The notes under the pieces: generated by a model
Seen by the model: only the letters and a program-made list of their open reading frames with translations
Databases searched by the model: none
What the model was told of the DNA's origin: nothing
Shown: positions 54,942-63,365 of the stretch, piece by piece
Layout of the letters: every line of letters begins with the position of its first letter
Position numbering within the stretch: the stretch's first letter is position 1
Origin: Kordia sp. SMS9
Lineage (GTDB): Bacteria > Bacteroidota > Bacteroidia > Flavobacteriales > Flavobacteriaceae
Length of the DNA stretch: 64,000 nucleotides
Reading direction: 5' to 3'
NCBI RefSeq assembly: GCF_003352465.1
Contig: NZ_CP031153.1
Location: 3,992,001-4,056,000 of the forward strand
Program-made: the position numbers and the translations under genes

Positions 54942-55139
54942 ATGCCATTTCCTAAATACACAAAAGCAGACTTAGAGAAAATCGTTTATACACAATTAGA
55001 TAACTTGAATGCTATTCATGACTTGTTACGCATTATGAAAATTCAAAATGAACTTATTGAAAATGCTAATAAGAAACTAAAAGATGAAATTATAGATTTT
55101 AAAAAGCGAGTTAATTATGGTACAGGGAAGTTTGAGTAA
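54942..55139 (+). CDS. 65-residue coiled-coil protein, copy 2
   Basis: 65 residues, identical to the product at 51789-51986 except Phe3 for Tyr3. The nucleotide copies differ at about a dozen positions, so this is not a recent perfect duplication but the protein has been held almost constant. It is divergent from an unrelated XRE gene, and is followed by 148 bases before the stop of the convergent protease gene. See copy 1 for structure. Confidence 0.85.
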   Translation: MPFPKYTKADLEKIVYTQLDNLNAIHDLLRIMKIQNELIENANKKLKDEIIDFKKRVNYGTGKFE

Positions 55140-55287
55140 TATGAATTGTTATCAATTTATATTTAGTAACCTTTCAATAATAACAGAGAAAAATAGAATG
55201 AATACTTTCCCTTACTGCGTTTCTTCGGTTGTTTCTTTTATGCAACCTTATAAATCTGTTTTAAGTGATTAACCTTTAATTTATTTG

Positions 55288-56814
55288 TCATTTTTGTTCT
55301 TTTATAACCCTCAATACTGCTTTAAGAACATTAAGTCTGCCATATCCCATATATGAATTATGTCCTTGTTTATTGTATGTTACATTGCCAACTTTATCAG
55401 CTGTTTCTTTAATAATCTTTCTAATATCTTTCTCTGTTAAATTTGAATTTATCGAAAGTAAAAGTCCTATACAACCAGAAACAATTGGAGTAGATGATGA
55501 TGTTCCATTAAAATTATCTACATAATTTTCATTGATTCCTTTGGATCCATCATTATAGCCTTTTTTGCCTGATATGTCAGTGGTATAATTATGAACTCCC
55601 GGAGCGCATATATCTACTTCTTTTCCAAAATTGGTTCCCCACCAAGATTCTCCATCTGCACTAGTTTTAGTCTTTGGTTGATCAAATTCATTAGATGCAG
55701 AAACAGTCAAAACATTTACTAAGCTTCCTGGAAAAGACACAGCTCCTGAATCATTTCCAGCTGCGGCAACAATAATACAACCTTTACCATTACGACCTTT
55801 AGTCCTAGCTCTTTCAAAAGCATTTATTATTTTGGTAGAAGGTAATCCACCTCCCCATGAATTACTTAATACATCAGCTCCATTTTTCCAAGACCAATCT
55901 ATCGATCTTGCAATCCAATGATTTCTTGTTTCCCATCTTCCTATACTATTAGAGAATGCAATTCTAACTGCCAAAAGAGAACAACCACTGCCTACTCCTT
56001 CATTACCAATGTGGTTTTTACCAATTGCAGCTACTAATCCAGCACATGCTGTTCCATGAGCATCATTATTAAATGGTTCTTGAAATTCATCATTATCTGT
56101 ACCATCATAATTACCTACAATTGCTGATTGAAGGTCTTCATGAAAACTATCCACACCTTCATCTAAAATAGCGATGTTAATAGTTTTATTACCTCTTATA
56201 TACTTCCAAGCATCTCGACTTTTTGTAATATCTAGAGCATATTGAAACTGACTATAATTACTAAAGTTTGATATTGAATTATATTTTGAATTTAAGCGAG
56301 GAAGGTGTTTCCCTAAAATAATGAAGTCAGGTTCTGCATAATCTATTTCAGGATTCTTATCTAGTTTGGAAATTATTTCGAATATGTCATCTACTTCATT
56401 TAACTTAATAACATATTCATTACCTTCTTTATCTATTATTTCACCGTTTATTTCATTAATTAATTGATTGACTTTTTCTGGTTTATTAAAACCTATTAAT
56501 AATCTATCAGTAGGAATAACAAGATTATCTGCTGACTTGAACACAGGAGTAGAATTAGCAATTTCATTAACCATCTTTAATTGACTATTCAACTTGTTAA
56601 ATGTTCTTTTTGTTTTAACTGAAATAGTATCAAAAACAGTATATTTTTCTTTTGTTAATTCTAATCGTTTATCAAAAGAATCAATTTTATTTATTTTATT
56701 GATGATTTTAAATCTATCACTTCGTTTGCTTGGTTCATGGAATCTAATCGCAATTTTACTATTAATTGGTTCCAATTTTACTTTTTGCCCTTTTACTATA
56801 TAACTATAATTCAT
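55288..56814 (-). CDS. Intracellular S8 (subtilisin-like) peptidase
   Basis: 508 residues. The catalytic triad is Asp218 (AILDEGVD), His253 (DAHGTACAG) and Ser439 (FNGTSSSTPIVSG), with the oxyanion Asn in VAAAGNDSG. Residues 100-165 form an inhibitor/propeptide-like fold (DRLLIGFNKPEKVNQLI ... NPEIDYAEPDF), so it is likely made as a zymogen. There is no signal peptide, which is unusual for subtilases and suggests action inside the cell. It is the cargo of cassette B. Cytoplasmic protease effectors are known in antiphage systems, but that role is an inference here. Confidence 0.9.
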   Translation of the reverse strand: MNYSYIVKGQKVKLEPINSKIAIRFHEPSKRSDRFKIINKINKIDSFDKRLELTKEKYTVFDTISVKTKRTFNKLNSQLKMVNEIANSTPVFKSADNLVIPTDRLLIGFNKPEKVNQLINEINGEIIDKEGNEYVIKLNEVDDIFEIISKLDKNPEIDYAEPDFIILGKHLPRLNSKYNSISNFSNYSQFQYALDITKSRDAWKYIRGNKTINIAILDEGVDSFHEDLQSAIVGNYDGTDNDEFQEPFNNDAHGTACAGLVAAIGKNHIGNEGVGSGCSLLAVRIAFSNSIGRWETRNHWIARSIDWSWKNGADVLSNSWGGGLPSTKIINAFERARTKGRNGKGCIIVAAAGNDSGAVSFPGSLVNVLTVSASNEFDQPKTKTSADGESWWGTNFGKEVDICAPGVHNYTTDISGKKGYNDGSKGINENYVDNFNGTSSSTPIVSGCIGLLLSINSNLTEKDIRKIIKETADKVGNVTYNKQGHNSYMGYGRLNVLKAVLRVIKEQK

Positions 56815-56999
56815 GATAATAATTTATTGTTTATCTATAATCAAAATTAAAGTATATACCATTTATAGAGAATACCCAATAAAGGGTATTATAGATTTAT
56901 AAAATATAGTAGATCAGTATTCTGAATAATTCAATTTATAAAAATTAAAAAGTGAATCCATACGGAATTCCGTAATCAGCCAAAAATTAATGTAAATTT
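56815..56999. other. Region upstream of the peptidase gene
   Basis: About 185 very AT-rich bases holding the peptidase promoter. Short inverted repeats such as ACGGAATTCCGT (56961-56972, a perfect 12-bp palindrome) lie near its outer end. Confidence 0.5.
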
Positions 57000-57179
57000 C
57001 CATTCCACAACTATTCCGCTTCCCTCCTACACTTCGACAAACTCAGTGTAAACTCGTCGCAAAAAAAATTGTCCATTACCTTTCACAAAGAAACTCTCCA
57101 GTACTAACTTCTCTTTAAAACTTAAAGCATAAACTTCACTTTCGCCAAAACAAAGCAACAAAAAGCAAAAACATTATAA
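57000..57179. repeat. Repeat Q, copy 2 (right end of cassette B)
   Basis: About 180 bases homologous to 53963-54120. It contains, relative to copy 1, an extra segment that matches the 23-bp REP-like unit in reverse (CTTCGACAAACTCAGTGTAA, 57032-57051). Confidence 0.85.
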
Positions 57180-57234
57180 AGAAACAATAACCACCTGTAA
57201 CAACTGCTAAATTTATATTCTTGAAATAGCCAAT

Positions 57235-58125
57235 CTACTTCTTCCGAGACGTAATAAAATAAACTCCAATCAATAAAATTCCCGCAGCAATTAAGGATTG
57301 TGTGGTGAGTTTTTCATCCAGAATCCACCAACCTAGAAATAAAGCGACCACAGGATTTACATAGGAAGCTGTAGACACTTTTTCTGTAGACACTTGCTTG
57401 AGTAGATAATTAAACGCTGTAAACGCTACCAAACTTCCAAATACGATCAGTAAAATCATGGACCATTGTACGTCCGAACTCCAGTTTAAGGGAGAAGTCC
57501 ACTCCTCGCCTATGGCAAAACTGACAATTGCTAACATGAGACAAGCAATGCCCATTTGATAACCTGTACTGACCAAGTGGTTTTTAGGCAAATCGGCTTT
57601 GGAAACAAATACACTCGCGTAACTCCAACCCAAAACACAGACAAATACTAGCACAATTCCTTTCAGTGTATCTTCATCCATGATCAATTCGCGCTGACTT
57701 ACCAATAGATACATTCCTAGAATGCCAAAAACAACACCGATAATAGATTTTCGTCGCATGCGTTTTTTGTCAATCAATCGCATCAATAGTAGTACAAATA
57801 AAGGTTGTGTAGAAGCTAATAATGCTGTAAATCCACTGTCGAGAAATTTTAACGCCCATACAAATAATCCGTTTCCAGAAACCATGAAAAGAAACGCTAC
57901 GAATATTGAATTTAGAAATTGTCGTTTGGTAATCGAGAGTTTTTTCCCCGAAAGGGCAGCAATTCCAAATATTAAGAGACTGGCACATAAAAAACGAACG
58001 GTTGCTATAAAAAACGCAGGCAATTCCGTAACGGCAATTTTGTTCATCAAATAGGTACTTCCCCAAATGATATAAATGGCGATGAACGCTAGAATAATGA
58101 GGACTTTGGATGAGATTGGTTTCAT
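57235..58125 (-). CDS. EamA-family (DMT) transporter
   Basis: 296 residues from the Met of MKPISSKVLIILAFIAIYII; the in-frame ATG at 58164 would add a non-family N-terminus. Ten hydrophobic helices in two EamA repeats are visible: first repeat with IWGSTYLMNKIA, second with VLGWSYASVFVSKAD. These carriers export amino acids or other small metabolites; the substrate is unknown. The C-terminal LGWWILDEKLTTQSLIAAGILL is typical. It is a single gene beyond the right end of cassette B. Confidence 0.88.
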   Translation of the reverse strand: MKPISSKVLIILAFIAIYIIWGSTYLMNKIAVTELPAFFIATVRFLCASLLIFGIAALSGKKLSITKRQFLNSIFVAFLFMVSGNGLFVWALKFLDSGFTALLASTQPLFVLLLMRLIDKKRMRRKSIIGVVFGILGMYLLVSQRELIMDEDTLKGIVLVFVCVLGWSYASVFVSKADLPKNHLVSTGYQMGIACLMLAIVSFAIGEEWTSPLNWSSDVQWSMILLIVFGSLVAFTAFNYLLKQVSTEKVSTASYVNPVVALFLGWWILDEKLTTQSLIAAGILLIGVYFITSRKK

Positions 58126-58317
58126 GTCAGCTAGTAAATCGCAAAAATACAATCTTGTTTTCACTTCTTGCTTATTATTTTACACACATTATTATTAATT
58201 TTAAAGGATCACAAATTTGTTGAATTTTGATACAATTGTAAGATTTTACAAAACATCATACGAACCAATCACGCGCAACCATTTGTATATTTTTACATCT
58301 ATTTATAAACTTTCATT

Positions 58318-59130
58318 ATGAAAAAAATAGTGCTTCTTGCCATCGTAACGTCATTATTCTTTAGTTGTGCTACAGATGATGCGATTCGAACGCTACCTGT
58401 GCTTGTATTTCAAGGAAATTTGGTCTTAAAAACACAAGCAGAAGTAAATGCTTTTGGCGCGCAAGGCTATAATGTGATTGATGGTGCGTTGTATATCGGT
58501 GATCCTTTTGTGGAAACCAATACGCCCGTTCCTTCAGATATTACCGATTTATCACCGCTAAATACGATTACGAGCGTAGTGAGACAGCTAGAAATACAAA
58601 GCAATCCGCTGTTGACTTCGCTCAATGGATTGTCCAACTTGTCTGTGGTTTCTGGTCTGATTGTGAATGATAATGAAAATTTGACTTCGCTGGATGGATT
58701 GTCAGGCTTGCATTTTATTGAAGGGAATTCTATTCTTACAGGACAAAATGTTTTTATTGGTGGCGTGATTTCGTTGTTGGACAATCCGTCGTTGACTTCC
58801 GTAGAAGGATTAAGCAACATCAATCCGCAAGTGTTGAGTCGCGTTTCTGTGAATACCACAGGACTTGCGTCACTTGCAGGTTTGGAAAACATTACGAATG
58901 TGGCTACGTTGCAAATCATCAACAATGACAATTTGGCTTCGTTAGCTGCTTTGCAAGGCTTGTCTGGAATTGACACCACGGTTTTTATCTTTAACAATGA
59001 TATTTTGACCAATTATTGCATTTTACAAGCACCGTTGCAAAACAATCCCGAACTGACGATTTACAATGTTTCTGAGAATCAATTCAATCCAACTTTGCAA
59101 AATATTATTGATGGAAATTGCAGTCAGTAA
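58318..59130 (+). CDS. Lipoprotein with receptor-L/LRR-like repeats
   Basis: 270 residues. Lipobox FFSC (Cys17). The mature protein is a solenoid of degenerate leucine-rich repeats of the receptor-L-domain type: QLEIQSNPLLTSLNGLSNLS, VNDNENLTSLDGLSGL, LDNPSLTSVEGLSNI, INNDNLASLAALQGLS. The repeat length is about 24 residues. Such lipoproteins are surface exposed in Bacteroidota and bind proteins or glycans; the partner here is unknown. Confidence 0.85.
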   Translation: MKKIVLLAIVTSLFFSCATDDAIRTLPVLVFQGNLVLKTQAEVNAFGAQGYNVIDGALYIGDPFVETNTPVPSDITDLSPLNTITSVVRQLEIQSNPLLTSLNGLSNLSVVSGLIVNDNENLTSLDGLSGLHFIEGNSILTGQNVFIGGVISLLDNPSLTSVEGLSNINPQVLSRVSVNTTGLASLAGLENITNVATLQIINNDNLASLAALQGLSGIDTTVFIFNNDILTNYCILQAPLQNNPELTIYNVSENQFNPTLQNIIDGNCSQ

Positions 59131-59148
59131 GAAAATAACGGAATAGTT

Positions 59149-60303
59149 TTAGAATTTTTTGAGCGTATTCTTTAAAAAGTTCACACTGCTATTGGTCTTT
59201 ATTTCCAGCCAAACGGGCAAATGATCGCTCATTTGATCACGTTTCCAATACCGATTGAAATATGTCTTAAACTTTGCATCACTTGTGAGTGTACTCGGAT
59301 TGCCCTTATGCTTCAACATTAATTTGTGGTATTTTTTAATTTCTGAAGGTTCATTTTTATACACATAATCAAAGAGGTGAAACACATCGCCTAGTTCATT
59401 TCCTGCTGCATCTGTACCAATTTTGAAATAGTCTTGAACTTTTAAAAAAATACGGTCATAAATTTCACTTTGGCTGGTGTTGGTATACTTTCCTTTTAAT
59501 CCGCCACATTCTACAAAACCCTTATCAGCAATCAACTCCACAATGTCTTCATCTTCTTTGTAAATATTTGTATCACCCAAAATGATCATATTGCGATCTT
59601 CAAAAGACATTTTGCTCATTTTCTTTTTCATGATTTTCATCAATAGTTTGACTTCTTCTTTTCGAATTTCTTTATCGCTAGGACCATCACCATTGCCTCC
59701 TTCTCCTGGATGTAGATGCAGACTTACTATTGAAAACTTTTGCCAACCGCTTTCAAACCCTGTAAAACTTGGCGTTCGTTTTAGTTGACGAATGATTGGA
59801 TTCTCGTTCATCATTTCAGGAGAAATGACCAATTCGCCAGACAAACCAGAATGTGTGACACGCCTGGAATCGTACATAAATCCAAAACGTTCATTGTTTC
59901 CTGAACTTCCTTCTGTCACATCACTCAAGGTATGTTTCCAGTGACTTCCAAGCAATTTAAGCACCTTTTTAAATTCAGATATATCTTTATTTACTTCTTG
60001 TAATGCGACAATATCAAAGGCATTGATAATTTCTGCGATATAATATAATGATTCTGCGGTTCTGTTTTTGATTTCCCCAAAATTTTTAATATTCCACGAA
60101 CAGAGCAATAAATTATCATCTACTTTTTTAGCAGGAACTTTTTCAACCAAACCTTCTTTTAGTCGAATTAGGTTTTCAATGGTTCGTTTTTTGTCTTCAT
60201 CTGTTAGTAAACGCTTAAAGTGATTCTTCCTAGAATCGAGCATTATCAAAGAATAACGGTCATTTTTTAGGTCTTTATCCGGACGTATATCATTGTACCA
60301 CAT
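59149..60303 (-). CDS. Endonuclease/exonuclease/phosphatase-family protein
   Basis: 384 residues without a signal peptide. Core motifs of the EEP superfamily: LLCSWNIKNFG (metal Asn), IVALQEVN (metal Glu), SLHLHPGE, ILGDTNIY (Asp/Asn), and the final DHLPVWLEI (catalytic Asp-His). The class includes DNases, sphingomyelinases and inositol phosphatases; it looks closest to DNase I-like proteins. An N-terminal extension of about 60 residues precedes the catalytic domain. Confidence 0.9.
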   Translation of the reverse strand: MWYNDIRPDKDLKNDRYSLIMLDSRKNHFKRLLTDEDKKRTIENLIRLKEGLVEKVPAKKVDDNLLLCSWNIKNFGEIKNRTAESLYYIAEIINAFDIVALQEVNKDISEFKKVLKLLGSHWKHTLSDVTEGSSGNNERFGFMYDSRRVTHSGLSGELVISPEMMNENPIIRQLKRTPSFTGFESGWQKFSIVSLHLHPGEGGNGDGPSDKEIRKEEVKLLMKIMKKKMSKMSFEDRNMIILGDTNIYKEDEDIVELIADKGFVECGGLKGKYTNTSQSEIYDRIFLKVQDYFKIGTDAAGNELGDVFHLFDYVYKNEPSEIKKYHKLMLKHKGNPSTLTSDAKFKTYFNRYWKRDQMSDHLPVWLEIKTNSSVNFLKNTLKKF

Positions 60304-60744
60304 AACTGAAAAAATTAGTTTTATAGAGAATTACTTACATAAGTTACTGATTTTTTAGACATCAACACTATGGTAAACTGTAAATGTTTATAAATTAATG
60401 GTTTATGGAATTATTTTACATAAAAAAAATCAAATCGTTTGTTTATTTTAAATGCAATTCCCCAATTTTTTCTATTGAGATGTTGGGTAAAATTATCTGA
60501 AATCACAAAGTAATACCAATTCTACTACAAAATGTGATGTATAGAATTTAAGATTACTATTCGCGTATTTAAGACATAAAATCAAAGTATAGCCTTCGTC
60601 TTTGTAGAGATGATGAAGAGAAACTGGTGTAGGTTATATAACAAACGCATAACTCCAAAAAGCTATGCGTTTGTTATCTATAATTTTCTTAATTACTTAT
60701 AAAGGTCATTACGTGAGCTGCCGTTTATAAATAATGAGAAACAT
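60304..60744. other. Intergenic stretch with terminator
   Basis: AT-rich, no gene seen. It contains the promoter side of the EEP gene, a strong hairpin (60640-60675) and the end of the cold-shock gene. Confidence 0.5.
60640..60675 (-). terminator. Terminator hairpin, probably for the cold-shock gene
   Basis: AACAAACGCATA and TATGCGTTTGTT form a perfect 12-bp stem with a 12-base loop, 70 bases after the stop of the minus-strand cold-shock gene. Confidence 0.65.
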
Positions 60745-61209
60745 TTATTCTTTTATCAAGGTAACATTTACGGCATTCAGCCCTTTTTTTCCTTGTTCTA
60801 GTTCAAAAGTTACTTTATCATTTTCGTCAATGTCATCAATAATTCCACTGATATGTGTGAAGTATTTTTCATTATTTTCAGCATCTATGATAAAGCCAAA
60901 TCCTTTAGAACTGTTGAAGAAAGAGACTTTTCCTTTGCGAATTGGATCAATTTCTTCTTTGTCGCTTTCCAACGTTTTGGGAATACTTATTTCGATGGAT
61001 TCAGCTTCGTATTTCACTTTTTGAGATGGATCAGGCGGCGTATCTGTTAGATTTCCATTGTGGTCCACATACGCGAACTCAATACCTTTCTTTCCACTTT
61101 CTTTTGCTTCGGCTTTTCGCGCAGCCATTTTTTTGCGCTTCTCTTCTTTCTTCTTTAATCGTTTTTTTACCTTTTCAGTTTTATTAAATGTTTGTTGTGA
61201 TCTACCCAT
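60745..61209 (-). CDS. Cold-shock-domain protein with basic N-terminal tail
   Basis: 154 residues. The first 45 residues are Lys/Arg-rich (KKRLKKKEEKRKKMAARKAE), the middle is acidic and the last 68 are a cold-shock domain: KGKVSFFNSSKGFGFI (RNP1-like) and KYFTHISGIIDDID (RNP2). CSD proteins bind single-stranded RNA or DNA and melt RNA structure. The basic tail should add affinity for nucleic acid. The family with long tail is common in Flavobacteriaceae. The gene lies 154 bases downstream of another cold-shock gene in the same direction. Confidence 0.9.
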   Translation of the reverse strand: MGRSQQTFNKTEKVKKRLKKKEEKRKKMAARKAEAKESGKKGIEFAYVDHNGNLTDTPPDPSQKVKYEAESIEISIPKTLESDKEEIDPIRKGKVSFFNSSKGFGFIIDAENNEKYFTHISGIIDDIDENDKVTFELEQGKKGLNAVNVTLIKE

Positions 61210-61310
61210 TCAGATTTTAAAATTGTTTTTTATGTAATAATTAATATGGTATCAATATACGTTTTTCTTTTTTAGATTGACGCTAAGAATTGATGAAATA
61301 TGCAGAAACT

Positions 61311-61343
61311 AAAAAAGTCTACCAAATTTTGATAGACTTTTTT
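61311..61343 (-). terminator. Terminator of the small cold-shock gene
   Basis: AAAAAAGTCTA and TAGACTTTTTT form a perfect stem with an 11-base loop, 21 bases after the stop of the minus-strand gene; it can act in both directions. Confidence 0.85.
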
Positions 61344-61363
61344 GTTTAAGATCGAATATATAT

Positions 61364-61555
61364 TTAGATAACTTTTACGTTTACTGCGTTTAATCCTTTC
61401 CTACCTTCTGTGAGGTCAAATTCAACTTCGTCACCTTCGCGAACTTCGTCAACTAATCCTGAAATGTGTACAAAATGTTCTTTGTTTGATCCTTCTTCAG
61501 TGATGAATCCAAACCCTTTGGTATCATTGAAGAATTTTACTGTTCCTTTACTCAT
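61364..61555 (-). CDS. Cold-shock protein, CspA-like
   Basis: 63 residues from the Met of MSKGTVKFFNDTKGFGFI; an upstream in-frame ATG would add eight residues with no family match. RNP1 is KGFGFI and RNP2 is EHFVHIS, in the normal order. The domain is complete. It is an RNA chaperone, cytoplasmic, likely induced at low temperature. It shares strong sequence similarity at the C-terminus (GRKGLNAVNV) with the cold-shock domain of the 154-residue protein. Confidence 0.93.
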   Translation of the reverse strand: MSKGTVKFFNDTKGFGFITEEGSNKEHFVHISGLVDEVREGDEVEFDLTEGRKGLNAVNVKVI

Positions 61556-61708
61556 TGTAATAAAATTTATATTTTGCACAAAGATGAGACCAATAATTTG
61601 ATTTACAATGGATCAATGGCATTTTTTTTAAATTTTACTAGGATAAATGTCTTAATATGTGCAAAATGCGTTTCAATTCGCTTAGAAATGAACAAATTAT
61701 ACGGAAAG

Positions 61709-62815
61709 TCACTGCGAATCAATTTCTGCTTTCGGATAATCTGTATATCCTTTTTTGCCTGTAGTATAAAAAGTATCTGCATCCCAATCAGCCAACGGAA
61801 TTACATGTTCAAAACGTTCTACCAAGTCTGGATTGGAAATGTATGGTTTTCCATACGCCACCAAATCAGCTTCTCCATCTTCTATAACTTTATTTCCTTT
61901 TTCTTGATCAAAATCTGTATTGATCATCAAAGTTCCATTGTATAAAGGTCGAAAATGTGTTGCTATATTTGTGACGGCGTGTTCTACATCAGACACATCA
62001 GTAAAAGGTTCGGACAAATGCACATACGCCAAATCGTAGTCGTTGAGTTTTTTAATAATATATTCAAACGTGGGAATGGTTGCTGAATCTATCGTAATTC
62101 CCGACATTCCATGCAACGACGGATTGAAACGGACGCCAATTTTCTGTTCGGGCATTGCTGCTTTCATCGCGTCCAATGTTTCAAAGAAAAACCGTGCATT
62201 ATTTTCAATACTTCCGCCATATTTATCGGTTCGTACATTGGAACAGTTGGTAAAAAACTGATGAAATAAATATCCGTTGGACGAATGCACTTCTACGCCA
62301 TCAAAACCTGCTTCCATGGCGTTTTTCCCAGCATTGACAAAGTCTTGAATGGTGCTGTCAATATCTGTTTGTGTCATGGCGCGTGGCGTTACGGTATCTT
62401 TAAAACCTGCTGGTGTATATGATTTTCGATTCGGATTGATGGCAGAAGGCGCTACTGGCAATTTGCCATTGTGGAAATCAGGATGCGAAATTCGTCCTAC
62501 ATGCCACAATTGAATAAAGATTTTTCCACCGTGATCATGCACGCGTTTCGTTACTTTTTTCCAACCTTCTACTTGTGCTTTTGAGTAAATTCCGGGTGTG
62601 TGAATGTATCCGACCGCTTCTTGGGAAACCTGAGCACCTTCTGTAATAATTAATCCCGCTGAAGCTCTTTGTTCGTAGTAGATTCCGTGTAAATCATCCG
62701 TTGGTACGTTTCCGTTAGTATTGGCTCTACTGCGCGTCATTGGCGCCATAATGACTCTGTTTTTGAGTTGTAAATTTTTGGAAGTATACGGTTGTAAAAG
62801 TGGTTTTTGCGTCAT
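61709..62815 (-). CDS. Old Yellow Enzyme-family NADH:flavin oxidoreductase
   Basis: 368 residues, the normal length. The FMN-binding TIM barrel shows NRVIMAPMTRSRA, the substrate-binding His-Asn pair in EVHSSNGYLFHQF, VRTDKYGGSIENNARF and the C-terminal DLVAYGKPYISNPDL. These enzymes reduce activated C=C bonds, nitro-compounds or glycerol trinitrate with NAD(P)H, so a role in detoxification is likely. Where most relatives have HGANGYL, here there is HSSNGYL. It is a single gene next to the CspA-like gene. Confidence 0.92.
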   Translation of the reverse strand: MTQKPLLQPYTSKNLQLKNRVIMAPMTRSRANTNGNVPTDDLHGIYYEQRASAGLIITEGAQVSQEAVGYIHTPGIYSKAQVEGWKKVTKRVHDHGGKIFIQLWHVGRISHPDFHNGKLPVAPSAINPNRKSYTPAGFKDTVTPRAMTQTDIDSTIQDFVNAGKNAMEAGFDGVEVHSSNGYLFHQFFTNCSNVRTDKYGGSIENNARFFFETLDAMKAAMPEQKIGVRFNPSLHGMSGITIDSATIPTFEYIIKKLNDYDLAYVHLSEPFTDVSDVEHAVTNIATHFRPLYNGTLMINTDFDQEKGNKVIEDGEADLVAYGKPYISNPDLVERFEHVIPLADWDADTFYTTGKKGYTDYPKAEIDSQ

Positions 62816-62862
62816 GAAGATTTTTTTGTAAAAATACGCTTTGTTGTATAATTTTTAGATAG

Positions 62863-63258
62863 CTACTTAAAAAAAGCACGCACAGGTGTATCAATTTTTA
62901 ATACAGATTCTTGATCGAATAATTGTTTGTAATTGTTAATGACGTAGACAATATCCAAGCTGTCTTGTTTGCTGCCTTTGTTGAGATAAATGATCAATCT
63001 GGAGTTTTCTGAAACCGTTTCACCTTTTGGGTTGGTCCAAAAACCTTTAGTTTGTATTTCTGTATAGCCAGAAAATCGTTTGCTGATATAATCGACTTTA
63101 AATGCATTCCATTCTTTTTCTGTAACGATTCCATTCTTTTTGGAAAGTCCAAAATACAGTTCTGTTTTAATATAATTTGATTGAAACTTAGAAGTGCCAC
63201 ATCCAACAAAAGATGCGGTAATGACAATGATAATGAGCGTTCTTAAATAAATTTTCAT
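62863..63258 (-). CDS. DUF3574-type small lipoprotein
   Basis: 131 residues. Signal peptide and lipobox FVGC (Cys20). The mature part has the DUF3574 pattern: TELYFGLSKKNG, VTEKEWNAFKVDYISKRF, SGYTEIQTKGFW and a strand SRLIIYLNKGSKQD. The family is of unknown function; members are often encoded near secreted hydrolases. It lies 47 bases upstream (in gene order) of the OYE gene in the same direction. Confidence 0.85.
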   Translation of the reverse strand: MKIYLRTLIIIVITASFVGCGTSKFQSNYIKTELYFGLSKKNGIVTEKEWNAFKVDYISKRFSGYTEIQTKGFWTNPKGETVSENSRLIIYLNKGSKQDSLDIVYVINNYKQLFDQESVLKIDTPVRAFFK

Positions 63259-63365
63259 AGTATTTTTAAAAATATTTAGTGTAATACGTAGTGAATGTAC
63301 AGAATTTTTATAATATATTTCTTACTTTTAAGAATAATAAACTACTAATATAACCATCCTACTTT

